A DNA stretch of 36,919 bases, taken from contig JAQBWI010000001.1 in NCBI GenBank assembly GCA_027625355.1, positions 1 to 36,919 of the forward strand, in the 5' to 3' direction. Positions 1 to 9,310 of the stretch are shown piece by piece. The stretch comes from Pseudomonadota bacterium. Lineage in GTDB: Bacteria; Pseudomonadota; Alphaproteobacteria; HIMB59; GCA-002718135. The translations under genes and the position numbers were made by a program. The notes beneath the pieces are model-generated. The model was not told the DNA's origin. It saw only the letters and a list, made by a program, of their open reading frames with translations, and made no database searches. Position 1 is the stretch's first letter. Each line of letters starts with the position of its first letter.

Positions 1-1
1 T

Positions 2-649
2 GCTGATGATTATTTTTTTAGTAATCCTTTTACTGAGATTATAAGTTTAATGGACCCCTCTCCTCCACAAAAAATAATTGAAGCATCTAATAAACTTCGA
101 TATCGTAACCATATTTGTGTTAATTTAGAAATTGAAGGAAAATTATTTCTAGATAATTGGATATATGTACATGACCCTAAAGTTAAGATGGCAAGAGTTT
201 CTAATTACAAAAATTTTTCAAAATACATGTCCTCTAGTGATAATATTAACCCAGTTACCGTGGAATACTTTACTTTTAAAAATGAGGAAATTTGGAAAAT
301 GACTGATCAAGAACTTGTTGAATTTGCAATAAGTGAATTATTAATTGCAAATATTATAAATAATTCTCATTTAATTTCTAATTCATTTATTGTGAGATCA
401 ACCAATGCTTATCCAGTAATTGAAAAAGGCTATGAAGAAAATGTAAATATTATAAAAGAATATTTTTCAAAATTTCCAAACTTACACCCAATTGGTAGAT
501 CTGGTATGTTTAAATATAATAATCAAGATCATGCAATTGCTACTGGTATTTACGAGGCCAGAAATGTCATTAATAAAGATAATCAAGTTGATATATGGAG
601 TATCAATAGTGAAGGTATTTATGTTGAAAGCAATATTAATTTAGAATAA
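2..649 (+). CDS. FAD-dependent amine oxidase-like protein, C-terminal part (5' truncated by window)
   Basis: The reading frame is open from base 2, so the gene enters from the left and the ATG at 50 is probably internal. The visible 215 residues match the C-terminal half of FAD-dependent amine oxidase/UDP-galactopyranose-mutase-like flavoproteins: an LRYRN segment, a DNWIYVHDP stretch, and a closing GRSGMFKYNNQDHAIATG segment typical of the last FAD-contacting helix region in this family. The N-terminal Rossmann GxGxxG motif would lie outside the window, so the flavin fold cannot be confirmed. Members of this family often sit near glycosyltransferases, but the left neighbours are not visible. 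The gene converges on yejF with six bases between the stops. Family assignment is fairly safe; the substrate is unknown. Confidence 0.75.
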   Translation, partial: ADDYFFSNPFTEIISLMDPSPPQKIIEASNKLRYRNHICVNLEIEGKLFLDNWIYVHDPKVKMARVSNYKNFSKYMSSSDNINPVTVEYFTFKNEEIWKMTDQELVEFAISELLIANIINNSHLISNSFIVRSTNAYPVIEKGYEENVNIIKEYFSKFPNLHPIGRSGMFKYNNQDHAIATGIYEARNVINKDNQVDIWSINSEGIYVESNINLE

Positions 650-655
650 TTATTA

Positions 656-2230
656 TTATATTACTGAGCTAATTAATTTTTTAGTATATGCTTTATTTGG
701 ATCTTCAAAAATTCTTTTTGAAGTTTCATATTCAATTAATTTACCATTTTTTAAAACTAAAACTTTATCAGCAACTGATTTTATTACATTCATATCATGA
801 CTTATAAAGATATAGCTAAGAGAATATTTTTCTTGTAAATTGTGGAGTAAATCTAATATTTGATTTTGAATTGTTACATCTAATGCAGATGTAGGTTCAT
901 CTAAAATAAGTATTTTGGGTTTTAAGATTAGTGCTCTTGCAATTGCAATTCTTTGTCTTTGTCCACCTGAGAATTCATGAGGGTATTTATTATGATCTCT
1001 TTCATAATTCATCCCTGTTTCTTTTAAAATATCTTTTAAGATTTGTTTTTTTTCTAATAAAGAGTATTTTGGAAAGTGTACATCAATACCTTCATTTAAT
1101 ATTTCCTCAACGTTCATTCTGGGACTTAATGAAGAGTAAGGATCTTGAAAAACTATTTGAATATTTTTTCTTATACTCTTAAGTTTATTTTTTTTTAATA
1201 CATTTAAATCCAACTTATCAAATTCTATTGTTCCAGATGAAGTTATTAATTTTAAAATAGCTAAAACAAGCGAAGTTTTTCCAGACCCAGATTCTCCCAC
1301 AATACCTAGAGTTTCTTTTTTCTTTAAGGTAAAATTAATTGCATCTATGGCCTTAACATAATCAACCGTTTTTTTAAAAATTCCTTTCTTGATAGGATAC
1401 CAGACTTTTAAATCTTTAATTTTAAGAATTTCTATTTCTTTATTTTCTTGAGATTTCCTAATTTTATTTTGAAATCCAACTAATTGCTTTGTGTATGTAT
1501 TTTTTGGATTATTAAAAATTTTAAGCTTCTCTCCATGCTCAATAATTTCACCATCTTTCATAACATAAATATAATCAGCAATTTTATTAACTACTCCAAG
1601 GTCATGACTAATAAATAAAATTGACATTTTCCTTAGTTTTTGAATTTTATTTAGAAGTGATAATATTTGTTGTTGTACAGTTACATCTAATGCTGTTGTA
1701 GGCTCATCAGCAATTAATAAATCTGGGTTGTTAGCTATACTCATTGCGATCATTACTCTTTGACGTTGCCCTCCTGATAGTTCATAAGAATAAATATTTG
1801 GCCTATTCATTAAATCATCTAAATTTACTTCTTTTAGTAAGTCTAAAACAGATGCATTAAGCTCTGAAGTATTTTTTTTATTGTGCGTTGTGATTATTTC
1901 TTTAATTTGTTTATCAATTGTATGCAAAGGATTGAGACTAGACATAGGTTCTTGAAAAATTGTTGAAATTTTATTTCCTCTAATTTTTTCAATTTCATTC
2001 AAGGGAAGTTGAAGTAAATTTTTTTCTCTAAATATTATACTGCCACTATTTATATTAGCATTTGCAGGTAATAATTTTAAAATACTCAGAGCTGATAATG
2101 TTTTTCCTGAACCAGACTCCCCAACAATAGCCACAGTTTTGCCTTGTGGTATTTCTATGTTTACATTGTTAACAACATTTTGATTTACTTTAAAGCTAAT
2201 CGTTAAATTTTTAATTGAAATAAGACTCAT
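656..2230 (-). CDS. yejF: Peptide ABC transporter, fused double ATPase YejF
   Basis: This 524-residue protein carries two complete ABC ATPase domains in one chain, as in YejF of the YejABEF oligopeptide importer. Walker A GESGSGKT is at about 37-44 and again at 312-319; the signature SGGQRQR is at 152-158 and 421-427; Walker B ends in DEP near 175-177 and 444-446. It powers uptake of peptides through YejB and YejE from the cytoplasmic face. It is the last gene of the yejA-yejB-yejE-yejF order (transcribed right to left) and starts one base after the yejE stop, so it should be translated from the same transcript. The E. coli system imports peptides including microcin C; the substrate here is inferred only as peptides. 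Confidence 0.95.
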   Translation of the reverse strand: MSLISIKNLTISFKVNQNVVNNVNIEIPQGKTVAIVGESGSGKTLSALSILKLLPANANINSGSIIFREKNLLQLPLNEIEKIRGNKISTIFQEPMSSLNPLHTIDKQIKEIITTHNKKNTSELNASVLDLLKEVNLDDLMNRPNIYSYELSGGQRQRVMIAMSIANNPDLLIADEPTTALDVTVQQQILSLLNKIQKLRKMSILFISHDLGVVNKIADYIYVMKDGEIIEHGEKLKIFNNPKNTYTKQLVGFQNKIRKSQENKEIEILKIKDLKVWYPIKKGIFKKTVDYVKAIDAINFTLKKKETLGIVGESGSGKTSLVLAILKLITSSGTIEFDKLDLNVLKKNKLKSIRKNIQIVFQDPYSSLSPRMNVEEILNEGIDVHFPKYSLLEKKQILKDILKETGMNYERDHNKYPHEFSGGQRQRIAIARALILKPKILILDEPTSALDVTIQNQILDLLHNLQEKYSLSYIFISHDMNVIKSVADKVLVLKNGKLIEYETSKRIFEDPNKAYTKKLISSVI

Positions 2231-2231
2231 G

Positions 2232-3260
2232 TTAATTAAAAGTCTTTCTTGGATCTAATGCATCTCGCACTGCCTCACCAATAAAAACTAAAAGACCAAG
2301 CATTAACCCTAATGTAAAAAAACTTGTTAGACCAAGCCAGGGTGCTTGTAAATTATTGCGTCCTTGGTTTACCATTTCACCTAAAGATGCAGAACCAGGA
2401 GGCAAACCAAAACCTAAAAAATCTAAACCAGATAAGGCTGTCACTGAAGCACTCAAACTAAAAGGTAGAAAGGTTATAGTTGCAACTGTCGCATTTGGGA
2501 TCATGTGCTTAAAAATTATTTTAGTTGTGCTAACGCCAAGCGCTTTAGCTGCTCTAATGTAATCAAAATTTCTAGCTCTTAAAAATTCTGCCCTAACTAC
2601 TCCTACGTAACCCATCCAACTAAAAAGTAGTAAAATAATTAATAGCCACCAAAAGTTTGGCTGTATGACGCTAGCAAGGATTATTAAAATATACAAAGTA
2701 GGTATAGCTGACCAAATCTCCATAAATCTTTGAAAAAATAAATCTGTTTTTCCTCCAAAATAACCCTGAATTGCACCCGCAGACACGCCAATAATCATGG
2801 AAAAAAAAGTTAGAGTAAAGCCAAACAAAATAGAAATTCTAAATCCATATATTAATCTTGAAAGCACATCTCTTGCTTGATCATCAGTGCCAAGCCAGTT
2901 TTTTTTACTTGGAGGAGAGGGGGCAGGACTACTCATATCACGAATAATTGTATTATACTTATAGGGAATTATAGGCATTATCATCCATCCAGAAGAGTTA
3001 ATTAAGTTTTTTACAAATGGATCCCTGTAATCAGCCTCAGTTTCAAAATCTCCTCCAAAAGTTGTCTCTGAGTAGGATTGTAAAATTGGAAAGTAAAATT
3101 CATTTTCATATTTTATGAGAAGTGGTTTTTCATTAGCAATAAAATCTGCAAAAAGTGAAATTATAAATAAAACAAAAAAAATCCAAAAAGAATAGAGGCC
3201 TCTTTTGTTTTTAACAAAATTGCTTAAACGTCTTTTATTTAGAGGTGATAAATTTTTCAT
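2232..3260 (-). CDS. yejE: Peptide ABC transporter permease YejE
   Basis: A 342-residue inner-membrane permease of the DppC/OppC type. An N-terminal segment with one membrane span (about 22-42) is followed by a periplasmic region, then the five-span permease core. GTDDQARDVLSRLIYG around 125-140 is the characteristic entry motif of DppC-like permeases, and the EAA loop is visible as RAAKALGVSTTKIIFKHMIPN. The long periplasmic segment between the first span and the core is usual for YejE. Its start overlaps the yejB stop by four bases (ATGA), a sign of translational coupling. It forms the heterodimeric pore with YejB. Confidence 0.93.
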   Translation of the reverse strand: MKNLSPLNKRRLSNFVKNKRGLYSFWIFFVLFIISLFADFIANEKPLLIKYENEFYFPILQSYSETTFGGDFETEADYRDPFVKNLINSSGWMIMPIIPYKYNTIIRDMSSPAPSPPSKKNWLGTDDQARDVLSRLIYGFRISILFGFTLTFFSMIIGVSAGAIQGYFGGKTDLFFQRFMEIWSAIPTLYILIILASVIQPNFWWLLIILLLFSWMGYVGVVRAEFLRARNFDYIRAAKALGVSTTKIIFKHMIPNATVATITFLPFSLSASVTALSGLDFLGFGLPPGSASLGEMVNQGRNNLQAPWLGLTSFFTLGLMLGLLVFIGEAVRDALDPRKTFN

Positions 3261-4360
3261 TCTCGAGACTCAAAATCTATTCTTGGATCGATTAAGGAAT
3301 ACATAAAATCACCAATAATTCCCATAATAAGACCAAGTAATGAAAAGAAATATAATGTTGCAAAAATAACAGGATAATCTCTTGTAAGCGCTGCCTCATA
3401 GCCAAGTAAACCTAAGCCATCTAAAGAAAATATAACCTCAATAAATAAAGAGCTTGAAAATAATATTCCAATAAATGCTGAAGGAAAGCCAGCAATAACA
3501 ATAAGCATGGCGTTTCTAAAAACATGTCCATAAAGAACTTTTCTCTCTGATAAGCCTTTAGCTCTTGCCGTCATTACATACTGTTGATTAATTTGATCTA
3601 TAAAAGAATTCTTAGTTAAAAAAGTTAAACCAGCAAAACCACTCACAATCATTGCGAGTAAAGGTAGAGTTAAATGCCAAAAATAATCTTTTATTTGAGC
3701 AAGAAGATTTAACTCTTCAAAATTTTCAGACACTAAACCTCTTAATGGAAAAATATCATAAAATCGACCACCTGCAAAAAAAACTATAAGAATAACTGCA
3801 AATAAAAAATTTGGGATTGCATAACCAATTGTGACAATACTGCTAGAAATTATATCAAATCTTGATCCATCTTTTATAGCTTTTCTAATTCCAAGAGGAA
3901 TTGAAATTAAATACACAAGCAATGTAGTCCATAAACCAAGTGAAATTGATACTGGCATTTTATCCAAAACCAATGATGTAACTTTTTGATCACGAAAAAA
4001 ACTTTCGCCAAAATCAAAAAAAATATAACTTTTTAACATTTTGAAAAATCTTTCATGAGCTGGCTTGTCCATTCCATACATTACTTCAATTTCTTTAATA
4101 ATATCTGGATCAAGACCTTGGGCACCTCTATATTTAGAGTCGCCATCATCAAAATTGGAAGCATCAAAACTTGAATTTAGTTCTCCTTCACCGCCTCCAG
4201 AAAAACGAGCAGTAGATTCAACGGCAGTTCCAGTCATCTGCGCAATCATTTGTTCTACAGGACCACCAGGGACAATCTGAATAACAGCAAAATTAATTAA
4301 CATTATTCCAAAAAGTGTAGGAAATATAAGAAGAACTCGTCTTACTAAATAAGCACCCAT
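3257..4360 (-). CDS. yejB: Peptide ABC transporter permease YejB
   Basis: A 367-residue DppB-type permease. It begins with the usual short first span (MGAYLVRRVLLIFPTLFGIM) and the GGPVEQM segment, then a hydrophilic, Gly/Ser/Asp-rich periplasmic stretch (about 45-85), then MYGMDKPAHERF and five more spans. The EAA-like loop MTARAKGLSERKVLYGHVFRN near 265 contacts the ATPase. The length agrees with E. coli YejB, so the periplasmic insert is family-typical. It lies 39 bases downstream of yejA and overlaps yejE by four bases. Confidence 0.93.
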   Translation of the reverse strand: MGAYLVRRVLLIFPTLFGIMLINFAVIQIVPGGPVEQMIAQMTGTAVESTARFSGGGEGELNSSFDASNFDDGDSKYRGAQGLDPDIIKEIEVMYGMDKPAHERFFKMLKSYIFFDFGESFFRDQKVTSLVLDKMPVSISLGLWTTLLVYLISIPLGIRKAIKDGSRFDIISSSIVTIGYAIPNFLFAVILIVFFAGGRFYDIFPLRGLVSENFEELNLLAQIKDYFWHLTLPLLAMIVSGFAGLTFLTKNSFIDQINQQYVMTARAKGLSERKVLYGHVFRNAMLIVIAGFPSAFIGILFSSSLFIEVIFSLDGLGLLGYEAALTRDYPVIFATLYFFSLLGLIMGIIGDFMYSLIDPRIDFESRE

Positions 4361-4399
4361 TAATATGATTTTATATTATTTATGATATTTTTTAACTTA

Positions 4400-6229
4400 T
4401 TAGTTTGAAGATCTTTGAGAATTAATAAAATCAAATTTATTTTGATTAATCCACCATGTATCAAATCCTAGGGAATACTTAGGCTTTATCTTAGGTTGAT
4501 CAAACATGTCCCAATACAAGACCCTGTAAGCAGATATATGCCACTGAGGAATAACGTAATAATTCCATAACAGTACCCTATCTAATGCTCTGGTAATTGT
4601 TATTAGATCTTCCCTGTCTTTTGCATTGATAAGTTTTTCTATCAAACTATCGACAACATCATTTTTCACTCCAATAACATTACGAGAGCCATTAGTATCT
4701 GCCGCATCAGATCCCCAAAAATTTCTTTGCTCATTGCCTGGAGATAGACTTTGTGAAAAAGTGAATACAACCATATCAAAATCAAAGGTTTCAATTCGTT
4801 TTTGATATTGAGAACTATCAATTGTTCTCAATGAGGCATTAATTCCAAGTTTTTCTAAATTATCAATAAATGGTAATACAATTCTCTCAAAAGCAGGAGA
4901 GACCAATAAGATTTCAAATTCAAAAGGATCCCCTTTAGAGTTTACAAGTTTTCCATCACTTAATTTCCACCCAGCATCTTTAATTAATTTTGTTGCTTCT
5001 TGTAATTCACTCCTAATAAAACCTGATCCATCTGTTTTTGGGTTTGTATATTCTGTATTGAAAATTTCCTTTGGCAGTAAATCAATATATGGATTAAGAT
5101 AAGCAAGCTCTTCTTTTGAAGGTAACCCGCTTGAAGCTAACTCTGAGTTTTCAAAAAAACTATCAGTTCTTTTATATGCTCCATAAAATAAATTTTTGTT
5201 TGTCCATTCAAAATCAAAAGCATAAGATAGAGCTTTTCTCACTCTTTTATCTTTAAAAATATCTTTTCGAGTATTGAACGCAAAAGCCTGCATTCCCTGA
5301 GGGTTTTCATGAGATATTAAATCTTTTTTAATCAACCCTTCTTCTACAGCACTAATATCATAGCCAGTAGCCCATTCTTTGGAGGTATTTTCTGAAAAGA
5401 AATCTATCTCTCCTGACTTAAAGGCTTCTCTCTCTACCCCTCTGTCTTTATAATAGTCATATCTTATCGTACCTATATTATCCTTACCAACTTTGATTGG
5501 AACAACATTATTTTTTAGACCCCAATAATTTACATTAAGCTCATATGTAATGGATCTACCAGCATCAAAAGATTTAATTTTATAAGGGCCGCTTCCAACA
5601 GGAATATCAAGAGTTGTTTCTTCAAAATTTTTACCCTCCCAATAATGTTTAGGTAGTACGGGGAGTTGGCCTACAATTAATGGAAGTTCTTTATTTGTGT
5701 TTGTAGAAAATATAAACTTAACTTTGTTTTCAGAAACTTTAATAACTTCACTAACATCGCCGTAATAATATTTATAAAATGGATGCCCTTTTTCTATTAA
5801 AGTATTAAATGTCCAAATTACATCATTACTAGATATTTTTTTTCCATCATGCCAAACGGCTTCATCTCTAAGAGTAAATACAACCCATGATCTATCTTCA
5901 GGCCACTCTATTGTTTCTGCTAAAAGTCCATACTCTGTGAAAGCTTCATCACTAGAGCCAGTTGTTAGACTCTCATATAAAAATCCAATACCTGCGGCAG
6001 ATGTACCCTTTAGTGTAAAAGGGTTAAATGTATCATAAGTTCCAATTGAGCTCCTTACTATATTGCCCCCTTTTTCTGCACTATTGCTAACATATTCAAC
6101 ACTAAGAAAATCTTCATTATATTTTGGCTCTCCGTGCATAGCAATAGCATGAGATATTGTTGTATTTGCAAATACATTTTGTGAAATAGTAAATAGAATA
6201 ATGATAAAGGCTGTTTTTAAAGTTTTCAT
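4400..6229 (-). CDS. yejA: Periplasmic peptide-binding protein YejA
   Basis: A 609-residue solute-binding protein of the SBP_bac_5 family, the first gene of the yejABEF operon. A Sec signal peptide is visible (lysines at 2 and 5, hydrophobic core AFIIILFTI, likely cleavage after NVFA near residue 22). The mature part shows family features such as TFNPFTLKG, a WPEDRSWVVFTLRDEAVWHDG segment, YGDVSEV and RVRKALSYAFDFEW, which is close to the family consensus for the hinge-near helix. It should capture oligopeptides and hand them to YejB/YejE. Forty bases separate its start from the hisN-like stop, so it could be on the same transcript as the phosphatase or have its own promoter; I could not identify one with confidence. 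Confidence 0.93.
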   Translation of the reverse strand: MKTLKTAFIIILFTISQNVFANTTISHAIAMHGEPKYNEDFLSVEYVSNSAEKGGNIVRSSIGTYDTFNPFTLKGTSAAGIGFLYESLTTGSSDEAFTEYGLLAETIEWPEDRSWVVFTLRDEAVWHDGKKISSNDVIWTFNTLIEKGHPFYKYYYGDVSEVIKVSENKVKFIFSTNTNKELPLIVGQLPVLPKHYWEGKNFEETTLDIPVGSGPYKIKSFDAGRSITYELNVNYWGLKNNVVPIKVGKDNIGTIRYDYYKDRGVEREAFKSGEIDFFSENTSKEWATGYDISAVEEGLIKKDLISHENPQGMQAFAFNTRKDIFKDKRVRKALSYAFDFEWTNKNLFYGAYKRTDSFFENSELASSGLPSKEELAYLNPYIDLLPKEIFNTEYTNPKTDGSGFIRSELQEATKLIKDAGWKLSDGKLVNSKGDPFEFEILLVSPAFERIVLPFIDNLEKLGINASLRTIDSSQYQKRIETFDFDMVVFTFSQSLSPGNEQRNFWGSDAADTNGSRNVIGVKNDVVDSLIEKLINAKDREDLITITRALDRVLLWNYYVIPQWHISAYRVLYWDMFDQPKIKPKYSLGFDTWWINQNKFDFINSQRSSN

Positions 6230-6269
6230 AAAATTAATATAATTACTTTAAAATAAATTTAAATTAAAT

Positions 6270-7049
6270 TTATTCATTTATTAGCGAAATCAACTTGGAA
6301 TGAAGTTCTTTATTAGCTGAAGCTACCACACTTCCATGTGAATCTGTGGTAATTTCGTTACCAAATTTATCTGATATCACGCCTCCTGCACCCTCAATAA
6401 CATTGACTAAAGCCATGTAATCATGAACTTTAAGAGTATCTTCAATCACAATATCAATTAACCCAGAGGCAACCATGCCATACATATAACAATCGCCACC
6501 ATAACGAAAATACCTTACTTTGTTTTTAATTTTATCCACCGCATTTCTTAGGTGAGGTTCATCAAAATATAGACCAGAAGTAAAAATATAAGCATCTTCA
6601 ATTGCTGTTACACTAGAAGTATTTATAGTTTGTTGATTAACAGTTGAGCTTTGATTTTTTGCTCCAACCCATCTCTCATCATGTGCAGGACAATTAATAA
6701 TACCAATAATAGGTTTTTTATTTTGCGTTAAAGATATTAAATTTCCAAAATCTTTGTGTCCTGCAATATAACTTCTAGTGCCATCAATTGGATCTATAAC
6801 CCATATAAATTCTGCATCTGGATTTACACTATCAAACTCCTCTCCCAAAATTCCATGATCAGGATATTCATTTTCTATCAATGATCGAATTTTTAATTCA
6901 GTATTTTTATCTGCAATAGTAACTGGACTTTCATCTTTTTTATTATCAATACTTAAGGAAGTTCTAAAATATTCCATTGAAGTAATTCCTGCTGCATCAG
7001 CAAGTTTGTTTGCAAAATTTAGATATTCCTGAAGGGAATTATTCATCAA
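6270..7049 (-). CDS. hisN: Inositol monophosphatase-family phosphatase, probable histidinol-phosphatase HisN
   Basis: A 259-residue metal-dependent phosphatase of the inositol monophosphatase superfamily. Metal ligands are visible as GEE (69-71), the DPIDGTR motif (86-92) and the late Asp in KVHDYMALV (about D210), with GGDCYMYG at 184-191. The fold also includes suhB-, cysQ- and fructose-bisphosphatase-like enzymes. The DPIDGTRSYI...FGNLISL and ERWVGA pattern is closest to HisN-type histidinol-phosphate phosphatases, which is why that name is preferred. No other histidine gene lies nearby, so the substrate rests on family resemblance alone. Two adjacent Met codons make the exact start uncertain by one residue. 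The start follows the cytochrome c stop by five bases. Confidence 0.72.
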   Translation of the reverse strand: MMNNSLQEYLNFANKLADAAGITSMEYFRTSLSIDNKKDESPVTIADKNTELKIRSLIENEYPDHGILGEEFDSVNPDAEFIWVIDPIDGTRSYIAGHKDFGNLISLTQNKKPIIGIINCPAHDERWVGAKNQSSTVNQQTINTSSVTAIEDAYIFTSGLYFDEPHLRNAVDKIKNKVRYFRYGGDCYMYGMVASGLIDIVIEDTLKVHDYMALVNVIEGAGGVISDKFGNEITTDSHGSVVASANKELHSKLISLINE

Positions 7050-7054
7050 TAAAG

Positions 7055-7600
7055 CTATGGAAGTGGAACAGGATTTTCAGCTTGTTCTCTTAAAAATAAA
7101 ACAATGTTAGCTCTATCTTGAACTTTTTTAAGACCAGCAAAGTTCATTTTAGTTCCTTTAACAAATTTCTTTGGTTTATATAAAAATTCAGCTAGTTCTT
7201 CGTAGCTCCATTCGCCACCATATTCAGCTAATGCTTTTGAATATGCAAAACCATCTACATTTGCTTTTGGTCTATTAATTAAATTCCATAAATTTGGACC
7301 AACTTTGTTTGCACTATCTTTTTCATAGTTATGACATGCGCTACATTTTTTAAAAAGCTTTTCTCCTTTTTCTAGAGATGCGCTGGCCAAAATTAATGAA
7401 ATTGGTTCGATAATTTCTTCTTTAGGAGCCGCGCCTGGCACAACCTCACCAGACTCAGGAACATCAATTTTATATGCAGTTTGTTTCATTTCATGATGTT
7501 CTGTATCTATAATTATATCACCTAAATGACCAATAACCGTCACTACAAGTATTGCTAATATAATGGAAGCCAAAATTTTGTTAACTTCAAGTCCAGACAT
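7055..7600 (-). CDS. cycM: Membrane-anchored class I cytochrome c (CycM-like)
   Basis: A 181-residue cytochrome c with an uncleaved N-terminal anchor (hydrophobic stretch about 9-24), an acidic/proline linker, then a mitochondrial-type cytochrome c domain. Heme attachment is CSACH (C86, C89, H90), and the axial methionine is probably in GTKMNFAG near 148. CycM-type proteins carry electrons between the bc1 complex and terminal oxidase in the inner membrane, which fits with petABC in this window. I chose the ATG at 7600 because a longer open frame back to 7777 runs into kdsB on the other strand and encodes a non-family extension. It is the first gene of a run with hisN and possibly yejABEF, and is divergent from kdsB. 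Confidence 0.9.
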   Translation of the reverse strand: MSGLEVNKILASIILAILVVTVIGHLGDIIIDTEHHEMKQTAYKIDVPESGEVVPGAAPKEEIIEPISLILASASLEKGEKLFKKCSACHNYEKDSANKVGPNLWNLINRPKANVDGFAYSKALAEYGGEWSYEELAEFLYKPKKFVKGTKMNFAGLKKVQDRANIVLFLREQAENPVPLP

Positions 7601-7609
7601 GTGTAAAAC

Positions 7610-7621
7610 ATCTATATAGAT
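7610..7621. promoter_or_regulatory. 12-bp perfect palindrome before the cytochrome c gene
   Basis: ATCTATATAGAT reads the same on both strands and lies 9 bases upstream of the cytochrome c start, in the 91-base divergent spacer with kdsB. It could be an operator, or part of a -10 element for the leftward gene (TATAGAT on the minus strand). In such AT-rich DNA a chance origin is possible. Confidence 0.25.
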
Positions 7622-7691
7622 TTTTTTTAAAATGAATAGAAATGAAAACGTCCTGCAAAAAATTAAATACTGCTTAATTGTCGCATAATTT

Positions 7692-8429
7692 ATGAAAACT
7701 GCAATAATTATCCCAGCCAGAATGGCATCACAGCGTTTTCCAAATAAACCAATGGCAAAAATTAATGGTATTCCCATGATTGAGCGAGTTTGGAGGCAAG
7801 GAATTAACTCTAAGACAGGGGATGTCTATGTTGCTTGTAGTGAAGATGAAGTATTTAATTTAATTATCTCAAAAGGAGGTAAGGCGATAATGACTGATCC
7901 TAATCTACCCTCTGGAACTGACAGAGTTTTTGCAGCATTCAACTTACTTAAAAATAAAGATGATTATGAAAGCATAATTAATCTTCAAGGTGATATGCCT
8001 CTGATAGATTATAAAAACATTCAAAGCGCTAATATACCTTTGCATCATGGTTATGATATTGGCACAATTGCAACAGACATATCAAGTGAAGAAATAAAAA
8101 ATGAAAATATCACAAAAGTTTCTGTAGATTGGAAAGAAGAGGGTCTTGTTGGTGACAGTTTAGATTTTTATAAAATATTTAAAACCGAAATAAAAAATAT
8201 TCATCAGCATGTTGGAATTTATAGTTTTAAACCTAATGCTCTAAAAAAATTTATTTCATTACCTCCATCCAAAAATGAAATAGATAGAAAATTAGAGCAA
8301 TTAAGAGCACTCGATGCAGGGATTAAAATTGGAATAACTTATGTAGAAAATGTTCCAATTAGTGTAGATACATTTGAAGATTTAATGCTAATAGAAAATA
8401 TTTTAAAAAATAAAGATGAAAACAAATAG
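7692..8429 (+). CDS. kdsB: 3-deoxy-manno-octulosonate cytidylyltransferase (CMP-Kdo synthetase)
   Basis: A 245-residue nucleotidyltransferase that activates Kdo with CTP for lipid A core assembly, which implies a Gram-negative envelope. Family signatures are present: IIPARMASQRFPNKPMAKI at the N-terminus (the CTP-binding loop), the GDVYVACSEDE strand, SGTDRVFAAF, NLQGDMPLI (metal-binding Asp) and HVGIYSF near 175. Length is normal for KdsB. It is divergent from the cytochrome c gene and overlaps pheA by 14 bases, so the two are translationally linked. The cytochrome c/kdsB/pheA arrangement is common in Alphaproteobacteria. Confidence 0.95.
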   Translation: MKTAIIIPARMASQRFPNKPMAKINGIPMIERVWRQGINSKTGDVYVACSEDEVFNLIISKGGKAIMTDPNLPSGTDRVFAAFNLLKNKDDYESIINLQGDMPLIDYKNIQSANIPLHHGYDIGTIATDISSEEIKNENITKVSVDWKEEGLVGDSLDFYKIFKTEIKNIHQHVGIYSFKPNALKKFISLPPSKNEIDRKLEQLRALDAGIKIGITYVENVPISVDTFEDLMLIENILKNKDENK

Positions 8430-9255
8430 CTTTGCCTTTCAAGGAGTTAATGGAGCATACAGTGAGCAAGCTGGAAAAAATGTCTTTCCAGATGCTAAAA
8501 GCTTACCTTGTTCAACATTTGAAGAAATGTTTGCTTGTGTTAGAGATGATAAAGCTGACATAGCATTAGTTCCAATTGAAAATTCTCAAGCTGGAAGAGT
8601 TGCAGATACGCAAAGACTAATACCTGACTCTGATTTAAATATTATCGGAGAATACTTTCTTGAAGTAAGGCACAACTTACTTGCAGTGCCAGGGACAAAT
8701 ATTAATGACATTAAGAGAGTTCATAGTCATGAGCAAGGAATTGCACAGTGTAGAAACAAAATAATCAAATTAAATAAACAAATAGTAATAGCTGCGGATA
8801 CAGCTGGCTCAGCAAAAAAAATATCAGAACTTAATAATAAAGAAGATGCTGCTATTGCTTCATCTCTAGCAGCAGAGATTTATAATTTAGATGTTCTTGA
8901 AGCTAATTTTCAAGATGCAGAGCATAACGTTACTAGATTTTTAATTATGTCAAAAGATAAAAGCGACATAGAACCTAGTGAGAGCAATATTATAACAACT
9001 CTGGTATTTGTTGTGAGAAGTATTCCTGCATCCTTATATAAATGCTTAGGAGGTTTTGCTAGTAATGGTGTCAACATCACTAAATTAGAAAGTTATATTC
9101 ACCCACAAGGTTTTGACGTTGCTCAATTTTATATTGATTTTGAGGGGCATCCTGAGAATAATTCAGTTAAATTGGCTTTAGAGGAAATGAAATTTTTCTG
9201 TAAAGAAATTAAGATTTTAGGTGTTTATAAAAAATCTAATTTTAGAAAAAAATAA
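8416..9255 (+). CDS. pheA: Prephenate dehydratase
   Basis: A 279-residue monofunctional prephenate dehydratase (prephenate to phenylpyruvate in phenylalanine synthesis). The catalytic domain opens with FQGVNGAYSEQA (8-19), contains PIENSQAGRV (53-62) and ends in NVTRF (171-175), which holds the Thr-Arg-Phe motif. An ACT regulatory domain covers about 195-275 (GGFASNGVNITKLESYIHP), so feedback inhibition by phenylalanine is expected. There is no chorismate mutase domain, unlike the E. coli bifunctional PheA. It starts inside the last codons of kdsB. The SRP RNA follows 55 bases after its stop. Confidence 0.95.
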   Translation: MKTNSFAFQGVNGAYSEQAGKNVFPDAKSLPCSTFEEMFACVRDDKADIALVPIENSQAGRVADTQRLIPDSDLNIIGEYFLEVRHNLLAVPGTNINDIKRVHSHEQGIAQCRNKIIKLNKQIVIAADTAGSAKKISELNNKEDAAIASSLAAEIYNLDVLEANFQDAEHNVTRFLIMSKDKSDIEPSESNIITTLVFVVRSIPASLYKCLGGFASNGVNITKLESYIHPQGFDVAQFYIDFEGHPENNSVKLALEEMKFFCKEIKILGVYKKSNFRKK

Positions 9256-9295
9256 ACATAAAATCTAAAACACAAGTTATTTTTTTATTCTTACA

Positions 9296-9304
9296 TGATA
9301 TAGT
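9296..9304 (+). promoter_or_regulatory. Candidate extended -10 promoter for the SRP RNA
   Basis: TG-A-TATAGT forms an extended -10 element six bases before the G at 9311 where the SRP RNA helix begins. No good -35 is visible, as is usual for extended -10 promoters. It could also drive dnaX, which follows with no terminator between. Confidence 0.4.
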
Positions 9305-9310
9305 AGATAT

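Noticed and set aside
3900..4280. Ser/Gly/Asp-rich stretch in yejB as a foreign insertion
   Set aside because: E. coli YejB has a similar overall length and a periplasmic segment at the same place, so it is family-normal.
7601..7777. Upstream extension of the cytochrome c frame
   Set aside because: The extra 59 residues lie antisense over kdsB, do not resemble cytochrome c leaders, and would spoil the N-terminal membrane anchor.
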